Of a stretch of 48,000 nucleotides of DNA, positions 8,055 through 16,278 are shown piece after piece. The position numbers and the translations under genes were made by a program. The first letter of the stretch is position 1; the number at the start of each line of letters is the position of its first letter. The notes under the pieces are model-generated. The model searched no databases. It saw nothing but the letters and a program-made list of their open reading frames with translations, and was not told where the DNA came from. The DNA is from Firmicutes bacterium UBA5010. Its GTDB lineage: Bacteria > Bacillota > Clostridia > Tissierellales > Sedimentibacteraceae. Location: NCBI GenBank assembly GCA_002396645.1, contig DGYI01000063.1, forward strand, positions 25,262-73,261, in the 5' to 3' direction.

Positions 8055-8939
8055 TTATTTTTTTTCGATAGATTTGACTATATTTCCCAACTGTTCTTCA
8101 TTATATTTATACTTTTTACTGCAAAAGCTGCATGTAATTTCTGCACCCCTATCCTCTTTCATCATCTTTTTAAGTTCATCTTCCCCTAAGGAAATTAAAA
8201 CTCCGTCTATTCTTTCGTCTGAGCAGTCGCATTTGAATTGTACAGGTATTTTTTCGGTTATTTTTATATCGAATCCTTCAAATATTTCCTTAACAATTTC
8301 TTCAATATCTTTTTCAGTATCAAAATATTCCGATACTGATTTCATTTTAGCAAACATTTCTTCCAGATTTTTTATGCTTTCATCTGATATGTCTGGAAGC
8401 GGCTGAACAATTAATCCTCCGGCAGATTTTACAGATTTGTCCGGATTTACCAAAACTCCCGCCGCAATAGCAGATGATGTTTGCTCGGACAAGAAGTAAT
8501 ACAAAGCTAAATCCTCGGCAATTTCACCTGTTACTATATCAGATGTTCCCACATACGGCTCTTTTAGTCCAATATCCTTTATAACCGTTATTTTGCCCTG
8601 TGTACCGACTGCCGCACCTACATCAAGTTTTCCGCTTGCCTTTCTTTGAACATCAACTTCCGGATAATCCAGATACCCTTTTATGTTTCCTTTGTTATCA
8701 GCTGTAACCAAAATAGTGCCTAAAGGACCTCCACCATTTATTTTAACAGTTAATTTATCATTATCATTTTTCATCATGTAGCCCATCATAAGTCCTATAG
8801 TCAAGGTTCTTCCTAGAGCTGCCGATGCTGTAGGTGATGTCTGATGATTTTTTCTTGCATCTTCGACCACATCGGTTGATTTTACGGCAAATATTCTAAA
8901 TGTTTTATCTTTATCAATTCCTCTAATCATGTAATCCAT
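8055..8939 (-). CDS. hslO: Hsp33 redox-regulated chaperone
   Basis: Hsp33 is a cytoplasmic holdase switched on by oxidation of a zinc-bound cysteine cluster. The 294-residue product is standard length. Its C-terminal redox switch is complete, with CxC at residues 237/239 (KCDCSDE) and CxxC at 270/273 (TCSFCSK). The N-terminal half shows the family's 'GGGPLGTILVTAD' and 'GYLDYPEVD' segments. The ATG at 8939 (MDYMIRG) has a purine-rich GAAGGAAGAAG site upstream. It follows the pyrophosphatase gene by 34 nt, at the end of a unit that begins with a spore protein gene, so some expression may occur in the forespore (inference). Confidence 0.95.
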   Translation of the reverse strand: MDYMIRGIDKDKTFRIFAVKSTDVVEDARKNHQTSPTASAALGRTLTIGLMMGYMMKNDNDKLTVKINGGGPLGTILVTADNKGNIKGYLDYPEVDVQRKASGKLDVGAAVGTQGKITVIKDIGLKEPYVGTSDIVTGEIAEDLALYYFLSEQTSSAIAAGVLVNPDKSVKSAGGLIVQPLPDISDESIKNLEEMFAKMKSVSEYFDTEKDIEEIVKEIFEGFDIKITEKIPVQFKCDCSDERIDGVLISLGEDELKKMMKEDRGAEITCSFCSKKYKYNEEQLGNIVKSIEKK

Positions 8940-8973
8940 TATATCTTCTTCCTTCCGGTTAAATTCTTAAATT

Positions 8974-10596
8974 TTAAATATGATGAACAGCATTTATAAT
9001 GCTTGGAACTATCTGTTTTTTTCTTGATACACATTTGGGCAAATAAACGCCTTGATATACTTCTTCTAATTCAAATATATGCTTAACCAGCTTTTCTTTT
9101 TCAGAGGTATAGAATATGTACGATCCCTCATTGATTATATCGGTTACAGCCATAATATTAAGATAATAACCTCTTGAAGAAGCAGCAGAATCAATAAATT
9201 TTATATAATCGCTCTTTTGATTCATTATATCGTCTATGCTCAAGGTAAATACTTGTGAAACTCCGATTTTTTTAGAATCTACATCAAATCTTTTAAAATC
9301 TTGATAATATACCTCTTCAACTGTTTTTCCACTAAGAGAAGTTCCCGCTTTAAACATATCCATACAGTATTCATATACATTAAGATTTATAATTTTTGAT
9401 AATTCCTCAACAGCAGTTTTATCTTTTTGCGTAGTAGTCGGAGACTTAAGCATCAGAGTATCGGAAAGAATACCCGAAATCATCAGCCCTGCATTTTTTT
9501 TATCTATATTTATATTGTTTTCCTTATACATATAATAGATTATAGTATTTGTACTTCCCACAGGAATATTCCTGAAGTTGATAGGCAAAGAGGTTGATAT
9601 ATCTCCTATTTTGTGATGGTCTACAACTTCAATTATCTCAGCTTCATCCAGCCCGTCCGCACTTTGAGCATATTCGTTGTGATCAACTAATATGACCTGT
9701 TTTTTAGATGGGTTGAGTAAATGTCTTCTGCTCAAAATACCCAGATATTTATTATCCTTCGTAATAATAGGAAACTTTGAATGTCTCGATGTTTCTATTT
9801 CTTCCCTGCATTCCTCCAAATAATCATCCTCATAAAACTTTACTATATATGTTTTAACCATGATATCTGATACATATTTTGATAAACTGATATTTTTAGC
9901 AGTATAGTATGTTTTATACGGTGAAATAATTAAGTTTACTTTATTTTCTTCTGCGAAATTAATGAGTTTTTCCGGAATATTTAAATCCCCTGTTATAATT
10001 ATGAGTTTAGCCTTTTTTTCTATAGCAAGCTCAACTATATCGTATCTGTCTCCTACTATTACTATTGAGGAGCTGTTTATGATATTGTTATTTCTCAATG
10101 TTTCCGAATAGAATGCAGCAACTACTATTTCGCCGTCAATAAGCTCATCAAACTTCATTATTGTCCTGGCATTCAGAGTATTTATAATATTGTCAAAGGA
10201 AGTTGCAAGAGTCTTCTGATCTATATCGATTAAACTCATAGCAATATCCTTCATTGTTATTATTCCGATTAATTTATTATCATCATCTACTACCGGCAAA
10301 GTTCTGAGCTTATTTTGATTCATGTAGTGGTAAGCATAAAAAACCGGCAAGTTCGGCTTAAAAGGTCTTATCTTATCATAGTTTAAATCTTTGACCTGCA
10401 ATCTGACATTGCTAAGGAGTTTAGGTGCATCAACGCTAAAGTAGTTTAATACAAATTCTGTTTCTCTGTTTATTTCACCTAATATATATGGTCTTGAATT
10501 TTCATTTAGTTCATTTTTTAAATTTGATAATGTTATAGCTGAACAAACACTATCAGTATCCGGTATCTTATGACCAAATATCAAAGTGTGTTTCAT
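8974..10596 (-). CDS. CBS-domain manganese-dependent inorganic pyrophosphatase (family II)
   Basis: A 540-residue family II pyrophosphatase with a regulatory insert, hydrolysing diphosphate to two phosphates. Domain order is: DHH part 1 with GHKIPDTDS (metal ligands H9, D13, D15); a first CBS motif; a DRTGG-like domain; a second CBS motif; then DHH part 2 with VVDHHKIGD and the DHHA2 domain ending in SRKKQIVPSI. Adenine nucleotides regulate such CBS enzymes. The residue before PDTD is Ile where Asn is usual in the family. The start overlaps the end of the methyltransferase gene region (6-nt gap), with a GGGAG site inside that gene's last codons. Confidence 0.92.
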   Translation of the reverse strand: MKHTLIFGHKIPDTDSVCSAITLSNLKNELNENSRPYILGEINRETEFVLNYFSVDAPKLLSNVRLQVKDLNYDKIRPFKPNLPVFYAYHYMNQNKLRTLPVVDDDNKLIGIITMKDIAMSLIDIDQKTLATSFDNIINTLNARTIMKFDELIDGEIVVAAFYSETLRNNNIINSSSIVIVGDRYDIVELAIEKKAKLIIITGDLNIPEKLINFAEENKVNLIISPYKTYYTAKNISLSKYVSDIMVKTYIVKFYEDDYLEECREEIETSRHSKFPIITKDNKYLGILSRRHLLNPSKKQVILVDHNEYAQSADGLDEAEIIEVVDHHKIGDISTSLPINFRNIPVGSTNTIIYYMYKENNINIDKKNAGLMISGILSDTLMLKSPTTTQKDKTAVEELSKIINLNVYEYCMDMFKAGTSLSGKTVEEVYYQDFKRFDVDSKKIGVSQVFTLSIDDIMNQKSDYIKFIDSAASSRGYYLNIMAVTDIINEGSYIFYTSEKEKLVKHIFELEEVYQGVYLPKCVSRKKQIVPSIINAVHHI

Positions 10597-10602
10597 ATTA
10601 TT

Positions 10603-11334
10603 TTAATCTCCCTTTTTACAAACAAATGTTGCTCTAAGAGATGAGTTATTATAAAAATTATCGGTATACGAATCATATACTGTAATTTCTGTAAATCCTG
10701 CATCCTTTAGATTTTTTTCTATATTTGAAACTTCATGTATATAGTGAGTTTGAATTTCTGTAATTCTGCTATACTTGTCCTTTTCCTTAACAAAAAAATT
10801 TATTTCCATAGACATAGAGTTTCTATCTTTGTCCAAACTGTTTTCCCAAACATAAAACAGATCACGCTCATCATATACATAGGTCTCACCCATAGAATTA
10901 TACTTATATTCAGTGCTGATGTCAAAAATAAATTTTCCGCTTTGATTTAAGTGATTAAACACTCGTCCAAAAAATAGTATCAAGGAGTTTTGATTTAAAT
11001 AATTTACTCCATCGCAGCAGCATATACATGCATCAAACTTCTGATTAATATTAAATTTTGTCATATCCTGATTCAATATATTAACATTTTTGTATCTTCT
11101 TAATTTTTCGTATGCTTTTATGAGCATTTCCTCTGATATATCAAATGCTGTTATATTAAAATTCCTCTGCGCTAAATTATATGTTATGCCCCCTGTTCCG
11201 CAAGCAGCTTCCAATACTTTTTTGCTGTTTAGAGAAATATTTTTTAATATGAAGTTTGTCCATTTTTCATAATCAACATCAACCATAAGCTTATCATATA
11301 TAAATGCAAATTCATTATAAAAGTTTTGCCTCAT
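10603..11334 (-). CDS. class I SAM-dependent methyltransferase
   Basis: A soluble Rossmann methyltransferase of about 243 residues. The SAM-binding motif I is VLEAACGTGGITYNLA (about residue 40), followed by the acidic residue in ITAFDISEEML and the motif IV region FDACICCCDGVNYL. Such YcgJ/YrrT-type enzymes usually act on small molecules; the substrate is not visible. The ATG at 11334 is used in preference to an in-frame TTG at 11340. The start lies inside the last codons of the sspF-like gene (20-nt overlap), so translation is probably coupled. The downstream gene is the pyrophosphatase. Confidence 0.8.
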   Translation of the reverse strand: MRQNFYNEFAFIYDKLMVDVDYEKWTNFILKNISLNSKKVLEAACGTGGITYNLAQRNFNITAFDISEEMLIKAYEKLRRYKNVNILNQDMTKFNINQKFDACICCCDGVNYLNQNSLILFFGRVFNHLNQSGKFIFDISTEYKYNSMGETYVYDERDLFYVWENSLDKDRNSMSMEINFFVKEKDKYSRITEIQTHYIHEVSNIEKNLKDAGFTEITVYDSYTDNFYNNSSLRATFVCKKGD

Positions 11335-11515
11335 CGTCAATTTTTTTACCCTTTCTTTTTTTGGCAGTCATGATTCCGCCTATTCTGCCGCTCTCTTTAG
11401 CAGTAAGCCCTCCCCAGCCTATTTCCTCAATTTTATCTATTAATCCAATTTCTTTAGCTATCTCCATTTTAATTATATCATTTTCTGTTAAATCTTTTTT
11501 TCTATTATTGCCCAT
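11315..11515 (-). CDS. sspF: small acid-soluble spore protein, SspF-like (alpha/beta type)
   Basis: A 66-residue DNA-binding spore-coat-interior protein. The alpha/beta SASP signatures are present: KMEIAKEIGLIDKIEEIGWGG with the first-helix EIA+E+G motif, then 'GGLTAKESGRIGGIM', which matches the second conserved block. The D/W spacing (IDKIEEIGWGG) is that of SspF-type members rather than SspA/B. A GAGGT site precedes the ATG. A sigma-G-like promoter lies upstream. It heads an operon with a methyltransferase, pyrophosphatase and hslO, and its 3' end overlaps the methyltransferase start. Confidence 0.88.
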   Translation of the reverse strand: MGNNRKKDLTENDIIKMEIAKEIGLIDKIEEIGWGGLTAKESGRIGGIMTAKKRKGKKIDDEAKLL

Positions 11516-11544
11516 AATAATACCTCACTGTATATCTTTTGTAT

Positions 11545-11573
11545 TATTATCTGCAATCAACAAAAAAGTATTC
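11545..11573 (-). promoter_or_regulatory. candidate sigma-G (forespore) promoter for the sspF-like gene
   Basis: Minus strand: GAATA (11569-11573), 17-nt spacer, GATAATA (11545-11551). Compared with the sigma-G consensus GHATR-N17/18-CATWHTA, only the first base of the -10 differs. It fits the gene it precedes. Confidence 0.5.
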
Positions 11574-11604
11574 ACTTAAATTATCTTATGATTTAATTAC
11601 TGTG

Positions 11605-11742
11605 CTAAACAGTATTTTTATTATTTATAATAGCAAGCTTTATTTCTTTAAGCAAAACAACGATTTTGTTCAGTGTGTATTGCATGCTTATTAAGATAAT
11701 AAAAAACATTATAATTAAAATAATATAAATTTGATTTTGCAT
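11605..11742 (-). CDS. 45-residue single-pass membrane peptide (unrecognised)
   Basis: A short frame beginning MQNQIYIILIIMFFIILISM and ending in a basic tail with KEIK and NNKN. It is one hydrophobic helix of about 18 residues followed by an amphipathic cytoplasmic-type segment. The support is a perfect ribosome-binding site: GGAGG 5 nt before the ATG. It sits between the NimA-like gene's terminator and the sspF-like gene, on the same strand. I do not recognise a family. It could be a small regulatory membrane peptide or a chance frame; the ribosome-binding site makes chance less likely. Confidence 0.55.
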   Translation of the reverse strand: MQNQIYIILIIMFFIILISMQYTLNKIVVLLKEIKLAIINNKNTV

Positions 11743-11756
11743 GCTATCCTCCAATT

Positions 11757-11773
11757 ATGTCACACAGTGACAT
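11757..11773. promoter_or_regulatory. dyad ATGTCAC-N3-GTGACAT upstream of the small membrane ORF
   Basis: Perfect 7-bp arms with a 3-nt centre, ending a few nucleotides before the GGAGG of the 45-residue ORF. It could be an operator or a small RNA hairpin; no T-run follows, so it is not a terminator. Confidence 0.45.
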
Positions 11774-11787
11774 CATAAAATAAGAAT

Positions 11788-11825
11788 GTGAAGTGTCTTT
11801 TTCACGACGTAAAAAAACACTTCAC
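11788..11825 (-). terminator. terminator of the NimA-like flavoprotein gene
   Basis: 9-bp stem GTGAAGTGT/ACACTTCAC (11788-11796 with 11817-11825), extended inward by a T-run/A-run pairing. It sits just after the stop codon of the upstream minus-strand gene. Confidence 0.7.
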
Positions 11826-11835
11826 GCTATATCTG

Positions 11836-12315
11836 CTACTGCTTTTTAATAGATCTTTTTGCAGTGTACTGTTCAACCTCTATCTTTAATATTGCTATTG
11901 CATCAGTTTGTTTTTCTTCAAATTCAAACTCTTTTCCAGCAACATATTTTTTCATAATAAGCTTTAAAGCCTTTATTTTTTCATCTGTTTGGTCTATTAT
12001 ATATATTTTACCGCTTCCTATAACGCTTGCATACTCCATAGTAAAATTACATGCTTTTTCTCCGCCTATAAGTTCGTGATCACAATCCATAGAAAACCAC
12101 ACATTATTGTTTTTAGATATTAAGTCAAGTTTCGTACCTTGCCTTGCCGAGTGAAGATAAAATACCAGTTTTTCATTTTCATATTCATAGCCAAAATTCA
12201 TCGGCAATAGATAAGGTCTGCCTTCATCCAATAATGCCATAGTCATAGAATCACAATTCTGAATTATATCTAATATTTCTTTATTATCGGTTACTTCTTT
12301 ATCTTTTCTTCTCAT
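11836..12315 (-). CDS. pyridoxamine 5'-phosphate oxidase-family flavoprotein, NimA-like
   Basis: A 159-residue split-barrel FMN-binding protein. The start MRRKDKEVTD, then 'MALLDEGRPYLLPMNFGYE' and 'LVFYLHSARQGTKLDLI', is the classic pattern of the NimA/PNPOx-like group, which includes 5-nitroimidazole reductases. Members bind FMN as dimers; actual substrates are mostly unknown, so drug resistance should not be assumed. It stands alone, between the htpG terminator and its own terminator. Confidence 0.85.
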   Translation of the reverse strand: MRRKDKEVTDNKEILDIIQNCDSMTMALLDEGRPYLLPMNFGYEYENEKLVFYLHSARQGTKLDLISKNNNVWFSMDCDHELIGGEKACNFTMEYASVIGSGKIYIIDQTDEKIKALKLIMKKYVAGKEFEFEEKQTDAIAILKIEVEQYTAKRSIKKQ

Positions 12316-12415
12316 AAAATACTCCTCTTAAATTTAAAATATATAATAAGTATACCACTAATCAGAATAAAATTTCCATCAAAATTTATAATTTAGATTA
12401 AACTTTGCAAAAAAT

Positions 12416-12445
12416 AAGCTCTTGAGCTTAAATACTCAAGAGCTT
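12416..12445 (-). terminator. terminator of htpG
   Basis: Perfect 11-bp stem AAGCTCTTGAG/CTCAAGAGCTT (12416-12426 with 12435-12445), 8-nt loop, followed on the minus strand by ATTTTTT. Confidence 0.9.
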
Positions 12446-12451
12446 GTTCTT

Positions 12452-14332
12452 CTATATCATCAACTCACACACAGCATTTGAAAATGCTACAGGGTCTTCT
12501 ATTGATAATCCTTCTATCAGAAGTGCCTGAGAATATAAAATTTGTGCGTAGCTGCTAAGCTTTTCTTTGTCTGTATCCATCATGCTTACAAGCCTGTTGA
12601 ATATAGGGTGATTTGCATTAATTTCAAGAACTTTTTGCGCCTTAATATTTTGGTCATTCGGCATCTGATTTAAAACCTTTTCCATTTCAATGGAGATTTC
12701 TCCATCAACGGACAAACAAACCGGGTGACTCTTAAGTCTTGTTGACAGCCTTACTTCTTTTACCTTATCTCCTAAAGAATCCTTTAGTATGCCAAATAAC
12801 TCTTTGTTATCTTCAGATTTCTTTGCAATCTCCTTCTTTTCCTCTTCTGTTTCCAGCCCTAAGTCTCCCTCTGAGATTGATTTAAATTCTTTTTCTTTAT
12901 ATTGCATAAGTATTCTGATTGCAAATTCATCTACATCATCTGTCAGATATAAAACCTCATACCCTTTATCCTTTAACAGCTCTATTTGCGGAAGCTGTTC
13001 TATTTTAGCTATACTCTCCCCGCTTACATAATAGATATATTTTTGCTCTTCTTTCATGCGTGATACATATTCTTCAAGACTCACAAGCTTGTTTTCACTT
13101 GAGGAGTGGAACATAACTAAATCCTGTAAGGTCTCCTTATGCATTCCGAAATTACTGTAAAGACCGTATTTAATCTGCAATCCAAAATTTTTAAAGAATT
13201 TTTCATAATTTTCTCTGTCATCTTTTTGCATTGAGATAAGCTCAGATTTAATTTTTTTCTCTAAATTGCCGGAAATGATTTTTAACTGCCTGTCGTGCTG
13301 CAGCATTTCTCTTGATATATTAAGCGATAAATCCTGCGAATCTACTAATCCTTTTACAAAACTGAAATAATCAGGCAGTAAATCAGCACATTTATCCATT
13401 ATAAGTACGCCGTTTGAATATAGCTGAAGACCCTTTTCATACTCCTTTGTATAATAGTTATACGGAGCTTTTGAAGGTATAAATAAAAGCATGTTGTAAG
13501 TAGCAGCTCCTTCAACACTGCTGTGAATAATCTTAAGCGGATCTTCAAAATCATAAAACTTATCCTTGTAAAAATTATTATAATCTTCGTCTGTCAATTG
13601 ACTGCTGCTTTTTCTCCATATAGGAACCATACTGTTCAGGGTTTCATTTTCTATGTAAGTTTCGTATTCGCCTTCTTTGCCTTCCTTTGGTATGCTTTTT
13701 TTAACATCCATTTTTATAGGATAACGAATATAATCAGAATATTTTTTAACTATTGACCTTATTTTATACTCATTCAGATATTCGTCATAGTTTTCATCCT
13801 CTGTGCTATCTTTTAAGTATAGAATAATTTCAGTTCCGTTCGATTCTTTTTCGCATTCTGATATAGTGTAGCCATCAGCTCCCTGTGACTCCCAGCAATA
13901 AGCTTTATCGCTTCCGTAAGCCTTAGAAATAACTTTTACATTCTTACTTACCATAAAAGCTGAGTAGAAACCTACTCCGAACTGTCCTATTATTTCTATA
14001 TCGTCTCTTTTTTCACTTTCCTGCTTAAAATTCAGCGAACCGCTGCGAGCTATAGTTCCAAGATTATTTTCCAGATCGTTCATATCCATACCACAGCCGC
14101 TGTCACTGATAGTAATTGTTCTGTCATCCTCATTAAGCTTTATATTTATAGCAAGTGAATTTCTGTCAAGTCCGGTGTTCCCGTTTTTTAATGCGTTATA
14201 ATACAGTTTATCGCTTGCATCACTTGCATTTGATATAAGCTCTCTAAGAAAAATTTCATTGTGTGTATAGATAGAATTAATCATTAGGTCTAAAATTCTT
14301 TTAGACTCTGCCTTAAATGCTTTCTTTTTCAT
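12452..14332 (-). CDS. htpG: molecular chaperone HtpG (Hsp90)
   Basis: A 626-residue bacterial Hsp90. The GHKL ATPase domain is complete: NEIFLRELISNASDASDKL (about residue 25), DSGCGMDM (about 80), and the lid/ATP motif GQFGVGFYSAF (about 118). The middle domain follows with the conserved 'LNISREMLQ' segment, then the C-terminal dimerisation domain. The ATG at 14332 has an AGAGGTG site upstream. It is a single-gene unit with its own terminator. A perfect CIRCE operator downstream of a sigma-A promoter shows HrcA control, i.e. the class I heat-shock regulon. Confidence 0.96.
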   Translation of the reverse strand: MKKKAFKAESKRILDLMINSIYTHNEIFLRELISNASDASDKLYYNALKNGNTGLDRNSLAINIKLNEDDRTITISDSGCGMDMNDLENNLGTIARSGSLNFKQESEKRDDIEIIGQFGVGFYSAFMVSKNVKVISKAYGSDKAYCWESQGADGYTISECEKESNGTEIILYLKDSTEDENYDEYLNEYKIRSIVKKYSDYIRYPIKMDVKKSIPKEGKEGEYETYIENETLNSMVPIWRKSSSQLTDEDYNNFYKDKFYDFEDPLKIIHSSVEGAATYNMLLFIPSKAPYNYYTKEYEKGLQLYSNGVLIMDKCADLLPDYFSFVKGLVDSQDLSLNISREMLQHDRQLKIISGNLEKKIKSELISMQKDDRENYEKFFKNFGLQIKYGLYSNFGMHKETLQDLVMFHSSSENKLVSLEEYVSRMKEEQKYIYYVSGESIAKIEQLPQIELLKDKGYEVLYLTDDVDEFAIRILMQYKEKEFKSISEGDLGLETEEEKKEIAKKSEDNKELFGILKDSLGDKVKEVRLSTRLKSHPVCLSVDGEISIEMEKVLNQMPNDQNIKAQKVLEINANHPIFNRLVSMMDTDKEKLSSYAQILYSQALLIEGLSIEDPVAFSNAVCELMI

Positions 14333-14366
14333 AATATATCCTGCACCTCTTTAATTTATTGTTCTG

Positions 14367-14393
14367 TTAGCACTCTATTTTGACGAGTGCTAA
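14367..14393. promoter_or_regulatory. CIRCE operator (HrcA-binding site) of htpG
   Basis: TTAGCACTC (14367-14375), 9-nt spacer, GAGTGCTAA (14385-14393): an exact match to the CIRCE consensus. It lies just downstream of the -10 box, overlapping the predicted transcription start. Confidence 0.95.
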
Positions 14394-14402
14394 TATAATT
14401 AT

Positions 14403-14431
14403 ATAATAATACTAATTAAAACAAAAATCAA
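14403..14431 (-). promoter_or_regulatory. sigma-A promoter of htpG
   Basis: Minus strand: TTGATT (14426-14431), 17-nt spacer, TATTAT (14403-14408), immediately upstream of the CIRCE element. Confidence 0.7.
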
Positions 14432-14442
14432 GAGAAAAAATA

Positions 14443-14475
14443 ATTCGGCAGACTATATATTATAATCTACCGAAT
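14443..14475 (-). terminator. terminator of the NifX-like/Mrp operon
   Basis: 10-bp stem ATTCGGCAGA/TCTACCGAAT with one mismatch (14443-14452 with 14466-14475), followed on the minus strand by ATTATTTTTT. Confidence 0.8.
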
Positions 14476-14481
14476 CATCAG

Positions 14482-14856
14482 CTAATGGTTTTTTCCGCAT
14501 TGGCACTGATGTCCTTCTTCATGCTCATGATGTGAGCAGCCGGCTTCTTTTGTTTCCAGTTTTCCTTGAATAAATTTCTCTGCTACGTCATCAATATAGC
14601 CTTGAGGTCCTACAAATACTTTCATATTTCTTGCAGTTAAAGCGTAATAAGCTCCTTGCCCCATTCCGCCGCATATTACCACATCAACCCCATGCTCCTG
14701 AAGATAAGGAGGAAGCTTGCTATGGCCATGCTCTTTGGTATTTAATCTTTCCTTATTGATAATCTTAGAGTTTTCAATTTCAAATATGGTAAACTCCTCG
14801 CATTTTCCGAAATGTCCCGCAACCATATTGTTTTGTGTTGCTACTGCAATTTTCAT
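14482..14856 (-). CDS. NifX/NifB C-terminal-family iron-molybdenum cluster-binding-like protein
   Basis: A 124-residue protein of the dinitrogenase iron-molybdenum-cofactor-binding fold. It starts MKIAVATQNNMVAGHFGKC, the family signature with the HFGKC loop, and has DVVICGGMGQGAYYAL in the middle. A His/Cys-rich tail (CSHHEHEEGHQCQCGKNH) is an extra metal-binding segment. In organisms without nitrogenase such proteins occur beside Mrp ATPases and are thought to handle Fe-S or other metal clusters. The MKIAVAT start (14856) follows family alignment; the AAAGGAGG site is about 13 nt upstream, somewhat far. The third gene after DUF134 and Mrp. Confidence 0.85.
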   Translation of the reverse strand: MKIAVATQNNMVAGHFGKCEEFTIFEIENSKIINKERLNTKEHGHSKLPPYLQEHGVDVVICGGMGQGAYYALTARNMKVFVGPQGYIDDVAEKFIQGKLETKEAGCSHHEHEEGHQCQCGKNH

Positions 14857-14913
14857 ATTTATGTCCATGCCTCCTTTGCACAAAGAACCATGAAAAATTT
14901 GTGCGATAGACAA

Positions 14914-14932
14914 AGTTTGCTAAAAGCAAACT
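14914..14932. other. hairpin between the Mrp-like and NifX-like genes
   Basis: Perfect 8-bp stem AGTTTGCT/AGCAAACT with an AAA loop. No strong T-run follows on either strand. It may act in RNA stability or as a weak attenuator; GCACAAA/TTTGTGC arms nearby (about 14878 and 14899) add further structure before the NifX-like gene. Confidence 0.4.
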
Positions 14933-15009
14933 CGGTGCTTATTTTTTTTATTTGTATCATTTCTTTCAACCTAATTTACCTACCTCTCTTTAATATCTGT
15001 AAAAAAATT

Positions 15010-15867
15010 TTAAATTTGTACATTAGTGTGCTCTATCTTTAAATTTTCAATTACCTTCGCTGCATCTTCCAAATAGTTACATGCCATGCCTTCGATTCTG
15101 CCTTCATCACATAATCTGGCTATATCTGCATCAAGAGGCATTTTCCCTAAAACAGCTATATTTAAATCTTTAGCAAAATCTTCTAAATTGCTTTTTCCGT
15201 ATATATCTATCTCTTTACCGCAATCAGGACATTTTACATAGCTCATATTTTCAATTATACCTATAACCGGTATATTCATTTTTTCTGCCATACCGCAAGC
15301 TTTTTTAACTATCATTGAAACCAAACCCTGCGGTGATGTTACTACAACAACTCCGTCAAGAGGAATGGACTGAAACACCGTAAGAGTCACATCTCCTGTT
15401 CCCGGAGGCATATCGACGAACAAATAATCCAAGTCGTTCCAGAACACATCAGTCCAGAATTGTTTGACAACACCCGTGATTACAGGTCCTCTCCAAATTA
15501 CAGGATCTTCTTCATTTTCAAGCAAAACATTGATAGACATAATTTTCATACCGTTTTTTGATTCTACAGGCAATATTCCGAGTGCCTGGTCATTAACTGC
15601 CTTTTGCTTTATCCCAAAGGCTTTTGGTATAGATGGACCGGTTATGTCCGCATCCAAAATTCCAACTTTATATCCAAGTCTTTGCATATGAACAGCTAAC
15701 ATGGATGTAACAGATGATTTACCTACTCCTCCCTTTCCGCTCATAACTCCTATAACATGCTTTATTGAGCTGAATTTATTTAGTGGTGCGATAAAATCTA
15801 AATTTCTCCCTGATTGTGTTGAACAGGTTCTCTCACAAGAGCCGCAATTATGGCTACAACTACTCAT
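15010..15867 (-). CDS. Mrp/NBP35-family P-loop ATPase (Fe-S cluster carrier)
   Basis: A 285-residue ATPase of the ApbC/Mrp/Nbp35 class, which carries and transfers Fe-S clusters. The deviant Walker A is GKGGVGKSS (about residue 43-51), with FVDMPPGTGDVTL as switch/Walker B region and 'VTSPQGLVSMIV' after it. There is a Cys-rich N terminus (CSHNCGSCERTC) and a CPDC pair near residue 220, the likely cluster ligands. GGAGG 5 nt before the ATG at 15867 fixes the start. It lies between the DUF134 regulator and the NifX-like gene, a conserved trio in Clostridia, suggesting a metal-cluster role. Confidence 0.9.
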   Translation of the reverse strand: MSSCSHNCGSCERTCSTQSGRNLDFIAPLNKFSSIKHVIGVMSGKGGVGKSSVTSMLAVHMQRLGYKVGILDADITGPSIPKAFGIKQKAVNDQALGILPVESKNGMKIMSINVLLENEEDPVIWRGPVITGVVKQFWTDVFWNDLDYLFVDMPPGTGDVTLTVFQSIPLDGVVVVTSPQGLVSMIVKKACGMAEKMNIPVIGIIENMSYVKCPDCGKEIDIYGKSNLEDFAKDLNIAVLGKMPLDADIARLCDEGRIEGMACNYLEDAAKVIENLKIEHTNVQI

Positions 15868-15896
15868 GTTTACCTCCAAGCTTTAATTTTAATTTT

Positions 15897-16259
15897 TTAT
15901 TTGCTGCAATGCATGCATATGCCGTCTTTTTTGCAAATGCATACCTTAGTATTATATTTGCAGCAGCTAAGACTATGAATAAATTCATAATCTCCTCCTC
16001 CAATGCGTATAATCTTACCGTTTAAAATTGCATCTGCTGTTTTATATCTGGCTAAATTAAGTATTCTCTGAAATGTCCCTCTTGATACATCCATGCTCTT
16101 TGCAGCCTCATCCTGATCAAGCATATTAAAATCTGACAATCTCAAAGCTTCTATTTCTTCAATATTTAAAATAACTTCTTCATTATTCTTTTCTTTTGGC
16201 AGAAAATAATTGTTTGCAGGAATAAATCCTACTTTTCTGCATTTCTTTGGTCTGGGCAT
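15897..16259 (-). CDS. DUF134 helix-turn-helix regulator
   Basis: A 120-residue protein starting MPRPKKCRKVGFIPANNYF, the DUF134 signature. It is followed by 'NIEEIEALRLSDFNMLDQDE' and 'AAKSMDVSRGTFQRILNLAR', a sigma-70-region-4-like HTH. A C-terminal Cys/His tail (CCKYNTKVCICKKDGICMHC) suggests a bound metal or Fe-S cluster. The ATG at 16259 has AGGAG upstream. It is first in the operon with the Mrp-like and NifX-like genes. A 16-bp perfect palindrome overlaps its own transcription start, which fits autoregulation by a metal- or redox-sensing repressor (inference). Confidence 0.88.
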   Translation of the reverse strand: MPRPKKCRKVGFIPANNYFLPKEKNNEEVILNIEEIEALRLSDFNMLDQDEAAKSMDVSRGTFQRILNLARYKTADAILNGKIIRIGGGDYEFIHSLSCCKYNTKVCICKKDGICMHCSK

Positions 16260-16278
16260 TATATCACTCCTGACAATT

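Noticed and set aside
14846..14956. 33-codon frame between the Mrp-like and NifX-like genes
   Set aside because: No ribosome-binding site at a good distance and it overlaps hairpins and the next gene's start region.
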